Positions 1 to 18,500 are shown, counted from the first letter of the stretch. The stretch is DNA of 64,000 nucleotides from Hyalella azteca (GCF_000764305.2 NW_025944508.1:1-64000), one strand, 5' to 3'. Numbers and translations are program-made. The notes: generated by a model not told the origin, from the letters alone.

Positions 1-739
1 GTTTGTTTTTGAGTCATATATCACAGCCTTGCATTCATCATTCATGCAGTGTGTGTAGTGGCTGTGTACTCACTGTACTGTGTGGAGTGTGGACAGTATA
101 GTGAACCTAGACCTAGTCTAGCATGGTATCCATGTTCTAGAGTCTGGATCATGCCCTCATTGCCCTGTGGAGTGTGGACCATGATAAGCCATGAATCTTA
201 AAATTTTGTGATCTTCAACAATGATGCAAAAGCAACATAAAGGCTTACATTGCCCTCAATTAGATTTATTGGAAAATGGAAAAGGTCAACTTTGATGGAA
301 AAGGTTGACAACTTGGCCAATGGCCATTGCTATGTCAAGTCACTTAAGAGTCAACTTCCTAAGCAATGGTGATTTGTCTGCATTAAATTTCAAGGCTATC
401 TGTGACTTGAATGATGGTAAAGGCCCCTTTGATGTTCCTGTTGTCAAGGAAGATTGTACTATCAATCATGTCTCCATGAGGTTGGGGTCACAGCTCAGTG
501 CTGAGTGCTCACTATAATTGATTGTATTGCACAAATGCTCACAGCAAACCAGGGAGACCTTGCCCCAATAAATTAGGTGCATTGCAGTATGGCCAGAATT
601 ATTGTATCGAGGCTCAGGATACTAACTTGCAATTTTTTAATTTACCAAAAAATGCCAAGGGACAAATTTAAAGTTTAATAATATAAATAATTTAATTTAG
701 TATAAATGTTCACTAATAAATTTAATGCTTTTTTTGCAG
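1..739. other. 5' flank or 5' intron of the methyltransferase gene
   Basis: No convincing coding exon is seen. An open frame at 305-517 has no recognisable domain and no clear splice partner. A short motif (GTGGAGTGTGGAC) occurs twice, near 80 and 166. The stretch ends in a pyrimidine-rich acceptor (TTTTTTTGCAG) at 730-739, so the first coding exon is probably preceded by an untranslated exon upstream. Confidence 0.4.
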
Positions 740-770
740 ACATCTTTTGACCCCACACTCAGTCTCAATA

Positions 771-4586
<3,816 letters not shown>

Positions 4587-5830
4587 TGTATACCGAAATC
4601 TAACGTCCAAAATCAATATGAATATCGTGAGGAATAGATCTCAAGTTTTTATATTAACCTACTCATTTTATTTCAATTTAATAATGAAGGTAATTCCCGA
4701 AATTTTCCATTACAATTATGAAGTTTTAGGAAACATTAAATTCATCTTGCAAACTGTAAGAATTTGTGGCTAGGAATGTATCTTCGAGATTTAAAGACGC
4801 AATTTGCATTTAATGAATATGAAACGTTTCACTTGATACAGTAGAGCTGTCCACAATTCATTGGACAATGTAGTGGTGTAATTATTTCTATTAAAGTTTA
4901 TCACTTTTCGAACTTTTCATTGATATCAGCTCGATGTCTATTTTCTAAATTTCATCAGCCTTCAACCTACGCCTCATTGAGAAATGGCTAAAGTGAAACG
5001 TATTTGAAAAACGCCCTGTTTATAAACAGTTGATCAAATGATTTCCTACCAAGGGTGGCCGCTGGAGTTAATTAAATTAATAAAATGAAAATGTATAAAT
5101 CATTTAATAGAATTTGTTATTTACAAATAACTACAGAGATCATTTGAAAACATAAATTAGTCTAATTTAGCATTTCTATCTACAATGAGCTTAGCAATAC
5201 GTATTGTAAACACTTATGACATTAAATGTTTCAGTATTTAGACAGCAGTAAACAATAGTTCAATTAATGCGTATTATAGTATGTAGGAATGCATACAGTT
5301 TAAAACCTCAAAGATAAACTACACAATAATCATCATTCATTCTCTCACCTTGGAAACTATGTAGGCGCATAATGTAAGATTTGCCAATTTTTATAGTTTT
5401 ACAGTGGAAGGTAGTCCACTCGTTAGGTCGGGTGCCTCCTTTTTTATAATAGGCTCTTTTGAATTGGGCTTCCTTGTACATGTATTGCGCTCGTTGTACA
5501 AGGAACGGTTTTTTAATAAGTTTTGCTTATTAGCTAACCAAGACCCTTGCCGAATTTGAAGCTGCAACAATGTCAGTTGATCGTCTACCATCTACCGAAC
5601 ATCTATTTTACATCTGTAAATTCATTTAACTTAGAAAGTAACTCTTACTTCTGAAAATCAACACACATATTATAGAAGCCACTGAATTTATATACTTACT
5701 TTTCCATAGAACGGGTTCGCTTATCAAGTCTTGGGAGTTACACCTATAAAAACTAAGTAGAAAATAATTTACCTTATTATAAATTTGGTTGTTGACCATG
5801 AAAAATATTTACTATGGTAAAAGCATAATT
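4587..5830. other. Convergent intergenic region, 3' UTRs
   Basis: This is AT-rich sequence between two genes that point at each other. An AATAAA at 5079-5084 could serve as the polyadenylation signal of the methyltransferase. No coding exon is recognised; the minus-strand open frame at 5391-5591 shows no domain and probably lies in the receptor 3' UTR. Confidence 0.5.
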
Positions 5831-6568
5831 TCACACGGCCTGAAGGAGCGGTCTGCATTCTGGTGAAGTTGGAGAAAGAGAACTCACGCTGTCGAAGGAA
5901 GGCCCGTGCAAAGACCCTATCCCACTGGATGTCTCGGATTCTCGTTTTTCCAAGCGACTCGCCTGCTTGTAGAGAACTGGTGTCTTCTCGCTCTGTAATT
6001 CGTTAGAACCTAATGTGTAATATCCTGGATTATCTACGAATGGAGTAGGAGAATTGAAAATTCCGCTATCATGCCCAGGCCTAACGAAGTCGACTTCTGG
6101 CTCTAGTTGATCGCTTGTTGGTGGAAAATTGAAGACTGTTTCTTCATATATGGTAGCTGGAGATGCTGAAATTGAGACGGAGCGTAATCTGCGTGGGGAT
6201 TTGATGGCTCTGAGTGGAGTGACACTCCGACAAGCGCGGGATTGAGGAGAAGTGCATGGGGATTGGGGGAAAGTGCACGGGGATTGGGGGAAAGTTCTCG
6301 GGGAATGGGGGGAAGTGCACGGCGTTTCATTCATAAGCTGCATCGGAACTTCGTCTCTCAGTTCATCACTGGGCGGTATTGTGAGGGACAAGGAATTAAT
6401 ATTGCGATGTAACATGCCGTTCTCGTAAAGACCTGAGTCAGGATGTTGCTTCGGGACCTCGTAGCCATCCGCGTCGATGCTCATAGCTCGGATGTCGGGA
6501 CTGCGGACTCGGCTCAGTAGCGAGTTTTCGACAGGCTCGTTATCAGTGACGTTCATATCTTCATAGTA
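5831..6568 (-). other. Last exon: cytoplasmic C-terminal tail
   Basis: Acceptor TTTTTTTAG precedes 6568, and the exon runs 245 codons to TGA at 5831-5833. The tail follows directly on the kinase C-lobe. It is rich in Ser and Pro and has an imperfect repeat ([20 protein letters not shown]). Several tyrosines sit in SH2-type contexts: DGYEVP, GLYENG (Grb2-type YxN), TIYEET and GYYTLG. Length and composition suit docking of adaptors after activation. That role is inferred from motifs only. Confidence 0.85.
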
Positions 6569-9500
6569 CTAAAAAAAAGCAAGTTTTCATCAGCGGTGAC
6601 GATCAATATGAATGCTAAATGAATTGAATTCATCAGTTTATTTACTGAGAGCACCTCAAGTCGCATCAGGCCTTGAGATTCTAATTGTCTGTACAATTTT
6701 TGCTTCTATTAGCAGATTAAGGTTAATGAAGGTTGCAATAATTTCATTTTCAAATAAACTTTTGCTATTACTTTAACCAACGACGATTTTGTTATTCGAA
6801 TGAAATAACGCAAAAAGGTTTGAATAACATTTGTGAAATCGATGGTCTCACCTTCCTTGTTTTATCGTCCATGAAGGCTTGCAGCAATTCCTGTAGAGCG
6901 TCGAACTTAGGTCGTTCTGCCGGATTCTCCAACCAACATAACCGCATCACATCAAACCTGCCTCATGAACTTGTATGATTATTTATTAAAACTCATATTC
7001 ATGCCACATTCTATTGAATTTATTGACACGTTATTATTAGAAAACAAAATCGACAAACGAGCGTAAAATTATTTAAGAGAAAAGAAGCCCACCTAAAATA
7101 TGACTAATGACAGCACTGGTTTGAAGATATATATGGGGGGCAGTTCTTGCATTATTATTTTGAGCTCGAAATGCGTGTAAACCATGTCATTAATAGACCG
7201 CTGCCTAAGTTGTGGGTTACATATAGTATAAATGGAATAATTCCGTTGCATCCATTGCTTTATGACTGGTCATTCCTTTCGTCAACATCTTTTTCAAGCT
7301 CTACGTAGTGACAAATAAATTGCAATAAGTAACCGAATTGTTTCCTTTTATGGTCAAATTGATGGTTTTAGGTCGCAGTAACAACAATAAAAATTTTTAT
7401 GAAAGACGCAACGTCACGTACAGTTTCTCGCTGGCATACTGCGGCTTGTGGAGTCTGACGCCGCTCTCGAGTTGGTTCACGAAGTTCTTGTTGAGGTCGA
7501 TGGTTGGGTACGGGACCTGTCCCAGCGAGAAGACCTCCCACATGACCACACCATACGCCCACACGTCGCTCTGGGTCGAAAAAATTCCGTCCCGCAGCGA
7601 CTCGATCGCCATCCACTTGATCGGCATTGGTTTCTGTATGGATTGTTTGAATATAAATCTTCTAGTTTTTAATCATTTGTCATCTGGCTATAAATAAATC
7701 TAGCTCCTGGCCTCTAAATACGATAGCTTTGACGACGATCAATGGATCCGTAGCCGAAGGACGAGCCATTTGCATACTGACGTCAAAACTCGTTACCTGG
7801 TCAGATATTGAATACGACTAATGTATTTTTTTGGGGTATACGAGATAATCTTTTTTGAACTGACAGTAGCTCTGGTTAGCACCAGACCATTGCATATGAA
7901 AAACACTAACGAAGGATGAATCATCCGTAGACGAGTGCCTGAAAAGTTCGAAAAAAACGGAAACTAAGGTTCCACTAACGGAAACTGGACCACACATCCT
8001 GTCGACACGAGACAAATTTCTTAACATAGAAGGGAAACATTTGGATATATATGGATCCGTGAATCTGTTTGAGTAAAATGACGCATATGATAATTTTGTG
8101 GATTCTGCCAACGTTTTAGACATTCGATTAATTCAGATACATAAAGTCAATGAAACTGTAGGATAACCATCGATATTTTGTGATGAACCAATACATTAAA
8201 TTATTATGACGATGAAAAGCGTCGAACTGCTTGCGCCTGCTTGAGTAAATGTCTCGCTTAACAAAGATGCTACAAGAAATTTAGTGAAAAGAAATACATT
8301 TACTCACCTTGAAGTTGGCTTTGTACTGATAATTGTACAAGCTTTTAGATAAACCAAAGTCGCTGATTTTGACGATGTTATTTTCAGCCAACAAGATGTT
8401 ACGAGCTGCCAGATCTCCGTGCAGCACCTGCATTATGGACCAAATTGATGGTTTTAGGTCACTCACAGGAAAAACTTGCACTTTAGTGCAAATTATACCT
8501 TTAGGCAGAATAATAAGTAATTAAATTGAATAAAATTTTCAAGGTTAGATTCTGAAATTACGTCAATATGTACAGAATTGAAATCACACAGGCATTTTAA
8601 TGTACAACCTTTAAGGCGAAACTCACAGGAACGGTTGCGCACGTTTGATTATAATTTCACATAATATGACACCTACGACAAAAAATATCATGTAGAACTT
8701 CTGGAGAATAAATCATTTTTATGAGTAGAGTGTACATCTAGTTAGACGTACTCCTTCATGCAATAATATTACTGTTCAGAATATGGATAAAATTTATCAC
8801 AAGTTATGGACTATAAAGTTAGCAATCTGCATGACCTATAAGCAATCTGCATGAACCTAAACTTAGCGAACTTCACTATATCGGCCACTCCAATAATACT
8901 TTATTGAGAAGATAGCAGCCTATGCTTCTCACGTTATGCTTGGCTAAATAATCCATTCCACAGGCGATTTGATAGCACCACCCCAGCAGCGTGTAGTTGT
9001 TGATGTCAAATATGACGGGCTCTTCGACGGGATCCGTAGCGCCATCTGGAATATTATACACACATAAAAGTTAAAAAATAATGCGTACATAAAAAATATT
9101 TGCGGGTGATAGTCAGTCAGAGGAAAGAAAAATACCCGGAGGGATAAAGCGTCGAAGAAAGGAGTAGCGCGTGACTCGGAATGAAGGGACAAGTAGACAG
9201 CAACAGAGATAATGCCATAATTTTTTGTAAATAATCAAACACAAATAGTTACGCCTCGAGGGGCTACAGTGAAGGTTTGTAGCGAGGATAATCAGATATT
9301 TTGCAGATAAATATTATAAGTAGAAACGTACAACTATTTAAAGTCAGTATATCGTACCAGATACAGTCTGGGTCATGTCAGACATCAGGTTTGCATACTC
9401 CACGCCGCCACTTCCGAGTGATCCATTGACCGCATTCACCATCGAGGATGACCCATTTACGGTGTTCACAAGCGTGGATGACCCATTTACGGTGTTCACC

Positions 9501-12500
9501 ATCGAGGATGACCCATTTACGGTGTTCACCATCGATGATGACCCATTTACGGTGTTCACCATCGAGGATGACCCATTTACGGTGTTCAACATCGAGGATG
9601 ACCCATTTACGGTGTTCACAAGCGTGGATGACCCGCTGATAGTATCCATGGATGAGTTGGCGTCAGACGAAGACTTAGCACGGCACCGAGGTATCGTATT
9701 GCTTGCATCAAGTTTGCTCATTTGAGGGCATGGTTTGTCATAATTAGCTTCTTGAGGGTTATAAGTTGGCGAGTTAGGTAGACTTGGGAATTTTGAGTTT
9801 GCTGTGCCGGCCGGAGGAGTGACAGGTTCCCGGCGTAGGGTCGAGACGGCGCTCTGGGATCGGGATCTAGTGTAGGTTTGCGTTGGGTTGCCAGGGTTTG
9901 GCATGTTCATGTATACGCAGTTGCTGCTCAGCCTGCTGAATGGTGATATGAAGGGTTGAAAAACTGCATAGTGGTTGGAATAGTTAATTACTGAGGTTTA
10001 TGTACAAATGAATAATAATGATCATTGAACAATAAGAAATATCATTGGTTGCTTACAGAGGCTGCAAAATGTTCATATCTTAAGTTGAAAGGACGCACAA
10101 ATTCTATAGAGATAGCAACATTTACACAAACTTTTCGCACTCAGTATCGCAATTCCTTGCCTCGAGGCCTAATGACCTCAGTTTATATATATTCGATTTA
10201 TTCCCTAGAAAATGAGCAAGAACTTAATTTGCATCCAAAAGCGTCTGCATATAGTTTGAGATTTTGTCATGCAAATTCAAAGGAAACATTTCAGTTCCAA
10301 CAACTAGATGAAAATGTGATAATAAACGCAAACTTATAAGCAGTCACGCAAAATGAAAGTAAAGGAGAACTCGAACGAAGAACATCTATTGCGAACAAAC
10401 TTTAAGAAACTATTAAATAAATTATAAACAAGGTTTTTGCACACATATTAACTTTATTCATATGTTACTTTGTAGAAATCGTACCCAACTTTCACTTTTT
10501 ACTCACAGTTTCCAAATGAAGATAAAGCGGTTAACTTTTTGAACTCTATGATTTGGCCTTGCAATTCATTTCCGCATCTGTCATATCGCCCCACACATTT
10601 TAGGTTTCCTTTCCAATAATTTCTATCAGAAGCTTACCTTTTACGGTTACGTAAGGTGCCATCTCTGTTCATGGCGTTAATGAATGCGGCTTTCTTCTCG
10701 CGCAGGAAATTGAGTAGGTTGCCGTACTTGCAATACTCAACGATTATCTGGAACTGGCCTGAAATAATAATTGTTTTAAAATTTCATCATTTGCTGTATT
10801 AATGTGTGTGAATTTCACCTCATTCATCTATACGAGTTTTCGTTCAGCCCTCGTGCCCGTCATCATCTTCATGCGCTTAAAGTGGAACGAGTTTTTTTTC
10901 GATTTTTAGCGCATTTTCTCATTTCTGGAAAAAAAGGCGCTGTTGTGCTCGTCAAGTACGTCTGTCTGTTCGTCTGTCTGTCCGTCTGTCTGTCCGTTAA
11001 TAACTAATCTACCCGTTTGCTTAAAACGAGGGACATTTGCATTTCAAACTTAATCAGAGCTTTGTATCTCAAGTTGACTAATAATACGTGTGGAACCATT
11101 TCCATTAACTCGTTAATTAATTAATACTTCATACCTAATCGATAGTTTTCAGTGCAGACGCCGAGTAAGTTGACGACGTTAGTATGTCTGCCGAGGTGCA
11201 TCATAATTTTGACTTCGGACACGAGACACTTGAGTTGGTTCTCGTCAGAACGAGACTTGACTTCTTTAACCGCTACGTACGGATGGACTTCGCCGCGAAT
11301 AGGGCCACGCACCTTCGCTCGGTACACCATCCCGAAAGCTCCCGAACCGAGAAGTTTTTCTGTACAATTGGGTAAAAAATATTATTGCTAGTGTGTCAGT
11401 TATGACATTATTGAATTAAAAAAATTGATCTAATATCAGCAGGGAACATCAGGAACTTTCACAAAATTTAACTTGAAATGATCCCTGTTCTGAAAAAAAT
11501 TCAAAATGTTGTGTTACAATAAGCAAGCATTGGCGGTTTTGAACAATATAAAATCATTTATTTAACATTATCAAACTGAACGTACCAACATTGTCTCCAT
11601 TTGATACTAGTCCCATTTGTGCAAAAATCATTCCAAGTACTGTACAGCCATTGTAAACAATTTTCATAGTACATCTATTTTTATTATTCTACTAACCATA
11701 CTCCAATTTATTTCGGGGAAATTGGAATTCCTTCTTCATGGGTAACAGTAAAGCTTGTTCGCTCAAACCAATGTCTCTCGTTAAGCGGTCCTCATTTCCA
11801 TCTATGAACTGTGCGAAGTCTTGCTCTTCTTGCGACTTGCGTTTCTTCTGAAAATTTCCGCAACAAAATAGTAAATAACTTTTGATTTATACGCTCGCAC
11901 GAAAATATCGAAATGCTAGCTTTTCATTTTAAATTTCCCATCACAAAATGGTGACTGCATTCCGCTCTCACAAAGTTTCGAATAGTCAAGCAGTTTGTGG
12001 ATATCGCTTTAATCTCTTGCAAATTATGGTTCCTATAATAGGTAGTTCAGAAAAGTAAGAATTGCTCAAATATTTTATGACGTTAAAGAATTTAATGACA
12101 ACTTCGTTTTTTAAGAGACTCTTTTGGCAGGAAAATTCACAAAGACTCTACAAAATTAGTATCTCATCAAAGTACCGATTGACATCAAAAGTACACTTTT
12201 ATAAACTGGGAAATCTTCTACTGTATCTAATGTAGTGAGATCCCATGCTGGACAACGAATAGTTCTACAACTTACATATGATATTTTGTTCGATTATTTT
12301 TCTATTTCATCCAAAGTACCTGCTTCAGAATGCAGTAAATGATATTTAACGAAAAATATGCTGTTCTTTGCAAAGTACAGTAAATGGTACAGAAACCAGC
12401 ATGCGACATTTAAACGAAAAATCTATTATTCTATCCTAAGTTCTTAGCTCTGAAACCAGCAAATGATCTTCTGACAGAAAATCATTTGTTCTATCCAAGG

Positions 12501-15500
12501 TATCTGGTTCTGAAACCAGTAAATCATATTTAGACGAAAAATCTTCTGCTCTATCCAAATTACCTAGTTCTGAAACCAGCGTATGACATTTTAACGTAAA
12601 ATCTTTTATTCTATCCAACGTACCTTGTTCCGAAATCATATAATATTTTTTACTGAATCCAGTATAGGACATTTTGACTACATGCTCACATGGAAGCGCA
12701 GGAGCAGCACGGCGCTGACCAGGAGGATGATGCCGAGCACGACGGAAAAGCCGATAACCGCGTAGAGCAAAATTTCTTTTTGGCGGGCATTCGGGTCCAC
12801 TACGACCACCTTCGTACTCTGGCTGATATTTTTGAAGCCGAAATTCGAGTCCGTCTGTAATGTTAAGATGGTTATAAAAACGCTGTCTGCAATGTGCACA
12901 TGGATAGGAAAACAGGGTTTAATAATGTATAAATAGATAAATGACATGGTGTTTGTAATGCATACATTTATAGAAAAATATTGTTTTAATGATGTGTACA
13001 TGGATAGATAGAAGATAAAGTTTTAGTGATGTATATATTGATAGAAAAATATTCGTGTTGATGGATACATGGATTGAATGTTATTTTTGGGCTATTATTA
13101 TTATCATTCAATTATTATATTATTATTGATATTTTTACTATGTTATTACTTAATTATGTTAAGGCAAAAAATGTACATAAAGAGACAAAAATAATATAAA
13201 GATGAACATTTTTGGATAGAAAGGATACAAATACTGAAAATTTTTGGATGATTGAGTTTTTCAATCCATGATGGGTTTAAATAGGGCAATCCGTTCCAAC
13301 AAGCCATCCAACAGAACGAGTAGAGAATATTTTTTCCGACGCTAAGCTATAATTTGCTAGGGTGGATATCGCTTAGATTTGCGTGGGTGGATACAGGCAA
13401 GATTTTTCAAGTGGATATCCTAGAGACTTTCTCGGCTATCGCACGAAATACAAGCGAGATTCAATGCTCTATATATCTGCCTTGACAAGGATGCTTCGAA
13501 AGTGATTCAATATAAAGTTAAACTATGAATTAAAATATAAGATGTATAGCCAAATTAAAAATGTATTGATTTAGTTCTGCCTAAGCTTCAATGCTTCGTT
13601 AAAACAACGACCATTATCGATAAACAATAGTTTACTATTAAAATTTGAAATTATAACAATTATAGTTCTTTACTTTATATTGTTACATAAAGTTTTAAAG
13701 TATCTATAGTGGAACCCCTATTTCGATTAGGATTATACTTGAAACATTTCCAGAGATAGTATTCAATTTAACTTTAGTCCAATCAATTATTTCAGTAATT
13801 CTAATGGATAATTTGTGGATTATATATTTGCAACAGGCCATGTGCCTATTTCTTCAGTGCCGACACTTCTATTCTAAATGATTAGTATTCTAACCTGGCA
13901 CTTGTACGAGCCGCTGTCGTCTACTCGCAAGAACTTCAGCGTGAGCTGTTGTCCGTCCTCGCTGATCTCGATGTGGTCACTATCATATGCCAGCTTCCCT
14001 TCGTCCTATAGGACCAGAAATCTTCATGTGAAACACAAAAAATTAGGAGATAATGTACCCAATTTAGTACACTTTATCACTAAAGTCAAGTTTGTTGCTT
14101 TATTACAGTTTCAGTTTGGTAATTGTTTGCGTGTCAAAATCAACACTCATGGGCTCTTTTTCAGTTGATATTCAAAACAAATTTCAATGCCCAAGCAGTA
14201 ATTATAGATGACAGAGATTTATACGATATTCAAACCCTCGTATGTGTAACCGTAGACTTACAATCACTGAACGTGGCTTAGGTGCTGTATTCGCTTCTTA
14301 CTAATTATAATATTATAATTAATTACAAATTTAATATCATTTTATTTGATTATACTTTCATTATAAATTTACGAAGGCAACATGACTTGACTCGCCTTGT
14401 ACCAGAAGACCCTGGGTAGCGGCTGGCCCTGTAAGGCACACGAGAGGTGCAGTTCGCCCTGCACCTTAATTTCGTACTCCGGCTTTAAGTTACTTACGAA
14501 CCACGGCTCGCTCTTTTCTGTACAAGGGACCGTAATATAAGAAATATTTAAGCGTTTGTGACATCGTTAGCCAATCACCGACTGTCGTTCAAACTGAACA
14601 CGCCAATCACAAATGAGAATCATCCGCTACCTGTACTTAGGCCGCTCCGCGTATCTGGGCCACTACGTGTACTAAAGCGGGTTTTGATACTACGGCCCAT
14701 GCTTTATTGTGAATTGAAAACGTCTTTGAGTAGCAGAAACACTTTTTAGGTCATTAGTTTCAAGAAATATCATAGTTATAAATTTTCTCTTAAAACTGCG
14801 ATAGATTAATCTATTTTATTTGAATTATTAGTACCACCAAGGTGAAACTATCAGTACCGGCATGGTGGAATCATTTCTCGTAAGATGTCGATTTAAAATA
14901 CCGTTTTTTATAGTTAATGTTTAGTGAAGTATATGGTTACGTGTGATTTTTTTTATCCCAGTTAATCGGTCAAGTATTCACAAAGTATGATTAACCTTCA
15001 GTTGGAGAACCTCATTCTTTACAATTATAAATTGAATGCAGATATTTCTGCGTAGCTGACCTCTTATGCGCATGCGCCGGCCGACTTTTTCGTTAGTGCT
15101 GCCTCGCTCGGACGGCAGAACGCATTCGTAGCACAAGCACTTCTCACTGTTGGTGTCCAGCGCCAGACTCACATTAACGAAGTGGGTCAGAGCAGTCGAC
15201 CACTCAATGACTAGCGGCGAAACAAGAAAGAGATAAGACCAAGTCACGACAAGCATGGCATTTGAACAATGAACAACCGACAAAAGCTGCGTACGACCAA
15301 AATGGAGGAACATCAAAGAAGCAGCAAGGGCAAAATTTTGGGCGGTAAAATCCGGCGACATGTCTACGCATTACGCATTTCGCATTTTGTGGTCTTCGTG
15401 GCCTGTATTTTATCTAAATTTTATTAGTGTTTAGTAAGAAGATATATTTAATAAGGATTTATTTTTCTAAATCAACTGTGGAAGCCAGATTATCCTGTAA

Positions 15501-18500
15501 AATAACGCACAAATCAGGATTACTTAGTATTTGATCATTAATAATTTTTAATTGCTTGTTAATTAAGAGATTGTATTCTTCACTTTCACGATCCTTTAAT
15601 CTCTTTCTCTAAAACTATTAAGGAGAATACATTTCTCACGTAATATATACTTACAACGAATGACATTGGCCCCGTTGACACCCAGCTCAGTAAGTCCACT
15701 ACAGTCTTTCTCAGCAGCGCAGTCTTCGAGATGTCCTGCGAAGATGACAGGTTTCTTGTCCCAGAAATGAAAGATGTTAGCCTGGCACGTAAGAGAGACG
15801 GTCGCCGGGGTGTAGACTGTACATCCATCCGCCTGGTGATTGCAGTTCCCAGTAGACGTTCCGTCCAAGGAATAATTCAGCGAAAGGGCTTCTAGGTTTT
15901 TCGCCTGTTCTGCAAAGCATAAAGACTTTGGGCTAAAAAACAAATGCAGAAAAAAATCATGAACGGGCAAGGTAATAATCTAAACTAAAGGCAATGCTTA
16001 AATTTTATCTCACCATGCAGATGTAAGAGGCGCGATTTTTTGTACACGTAATAAAAATATACTGGATCTTACATCGAGCAAGGATTTGACCATGAACGTG
16101 ACAATATCATCAATACAGTGGTACCGATTTTAATCCACATTTATGACTGAGTTGCTATATATTCTGAGCCATATATCAATCACACAATTCATCATGTTCA
16201 GCTTTATCAATAGATACGTATTGCTTGGTCAATGTTATTCGCAAACAAGGGTTGAGGATTGGATTTATCGTCAGTAGACAGAGGGTTTCCAGAAAGACTC
16301 TCAGGTATTAGCAGGGCGCATTGTCTTTTTTTCTCTGTGAGGAACATTATGTTCAGGGCTGAAATTTCGCCGCGTACGAAATACTATGTTCAAGACTGCA
16401 GTATCCCTCCCACCCACTGCTACCAGCACAAAAAACTGCGTTATAGACTACAGTATTTGTCACACTCACTACGAAACACTGTTTAAGACAGTAGTATTCC
16501 CAATACTCACTGCTCTCGATGGCAGCAACAAAGTACTCGGCCGAGCTGACGCTGCCGTGTGTGTTGTTCGCTTCACATACAAACATGCCTGAAGTGTTGA
16601 TATGGACCTTGTAGCTCGTCTTAGCCGCAGTCGCAGGCAAGCCATCACAGGATTCGCTCACCTCTTCCCCCGAGCATGAATTTATCTGCTATCAAATATC
16701 AATCTTAAATTTTTTTTCTAAATTATATAGTCGGCACGCGAGGTAGGGAATTTTGGTTTCTTACACAAATGATTTATTCAACATACGACTACGGGACTAG
16801 CGACTTGCAGTTCCGAGACAAAAAATATATTTTAAAGCACCAACTTCGTTCCTCGAGCGATGAATGTAGAGGTAAATGCATGCACTCCATTATCAGCCGA
16901 CTTCAACATAGTTGAAGTTTGACCGACTGAATGGCGGTCGTCGCACGGAACAATTTTACGTACAAAGCTTTAGTTTACGGGACTCGATCACACAGAGCAG
17001 GTTTGCTTATGTTGACCAAGCATTGGAAGAGGATGCATGGAATCGATCTTAATTTTAACAAAACAGCAGTTTGGGAAGGTTCTGTTTAATTTTTCTACAT
17101 GAATCAGTTTAATTTCATTACCTATGGATTCGTGTATGAGACGCAGCACTTCATTGTTAACTCAATGCCCGACGGAGATTTCCAGTCAAAAGGAATACAT
17201 TTTGAAGAGATAAGACGAGTCTGAACTGAACACAATCGAAATACCATCTTAAGAAAGCTGGCGTTTTCGTTTAGATGCAATTAAGTGACAAACTGCTCAA
17301 AAAAAGTTACGAGTTAAACCACACACAATCTGTAATAACAGTCTTCAATTCATTCAACGAAATTGAGGTAATATTCAATAATTAATCTTCTACATTTCGC
17401 TGCGAAAAAAGTAACGTTCAATTATGTTCCAATTCTCGTAACTCATCAGCAGGTTATATAGTTAGCGTTCACTTGCTCACGATCTCCAGTCAGCAATACT
17501 TGAACAACACGGCAATCAAGGAATGCCAAAGGCAACAATGCAATACGAGTTGTGAAATCTACACAATACCACAGAAGATGTAAAATTAACACAACAATAG
17601 CAAATGAGACGGAATAAAATATAGTAATATTAATACCGCTACCTGTAGCTCTGTAGCTATATGTTGGTATGCCGAGCAGTTGCTAGGAGACGAGCAGTAG
17701 GCGTATAGCAAAGATAAAGTAGGCCTAGGGTTGCCGAGTGCGCTACACGACACTTCCACTTCAGAATTTACTGCAGCAACTTTCACGCCTCCTTGGACGT
17801 AACTTTTTACTTCTTCTGGTCCGCCTGGAAAAAAGGATTAGCAGCGACGTCGTAGTGAACATTTCTAGAATAGGCTTATATATGCTTATGGAGCAATTAT
17901 ATGTAGGCTTGAAACGGCCATGCAAATTGTACTCGTAAATTCGACATCTCGGACCAAATTTTGTTCAACTATTATATTATTTTATTCTGCCTCTTCGTTA
18001 TTTTGTTACTTGTTGGTAGAACTGTGGGCTCAATGAAGTTCTGTAAATTATAGAAATATTGGGATTGAACAGGCGTAAGTTTAATTCATAGAAACATTCT
18101 GATCTAAAAATAGTATTTCGATTACAAGGCAATATGAAATAACTGAAATTGGTCTCAAGAATAGTTCATGTACTTGTAGAATTGCATACGCCTGACTGCC
18201 CTGACATACTAAATGTAGCAATGAACCCAATGTACCTTTAATGAATTTGGAAATCGAAAGCCAGCAAATCGTTTATTACACTTCGCGAAAAGCATTAGGT
18301 GCGACACAGAAATCGAAATTGTATACTTCTTCAAATTTCAACAGACCAAAATATTTTTCTAACAATATTCATCCAAACTAAAGCGCAAGAGTCAGCGCTC
18401 CTAGCGGAATCGATCACGACTACTCATTTGAAAATGTTATGTTACCACGGAATCAGATATAAGTCTAAGTTTATTTGTGATCAAAAATCCGAAATGCAGA

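Noticed and set aside
305..517. Open frame of 70 codons upstream of the methyltransferase
   Set aside because: Starts at a non-ATG codon in the best frame, has no domain and no splice partner.
7818..8123. Minus-strand open frame of 101 codons in a receptor intron
   Set aside because: It lies between two kinase exons that join directly in phase, and has no domain.
9375..9725. Plus-strand open frames opposite the kinase-insert exon
   Set aside because: They are the antisense of the in-frame 30-bp repeat. The minus strand is the coding strand, with proper phases and kinase context.
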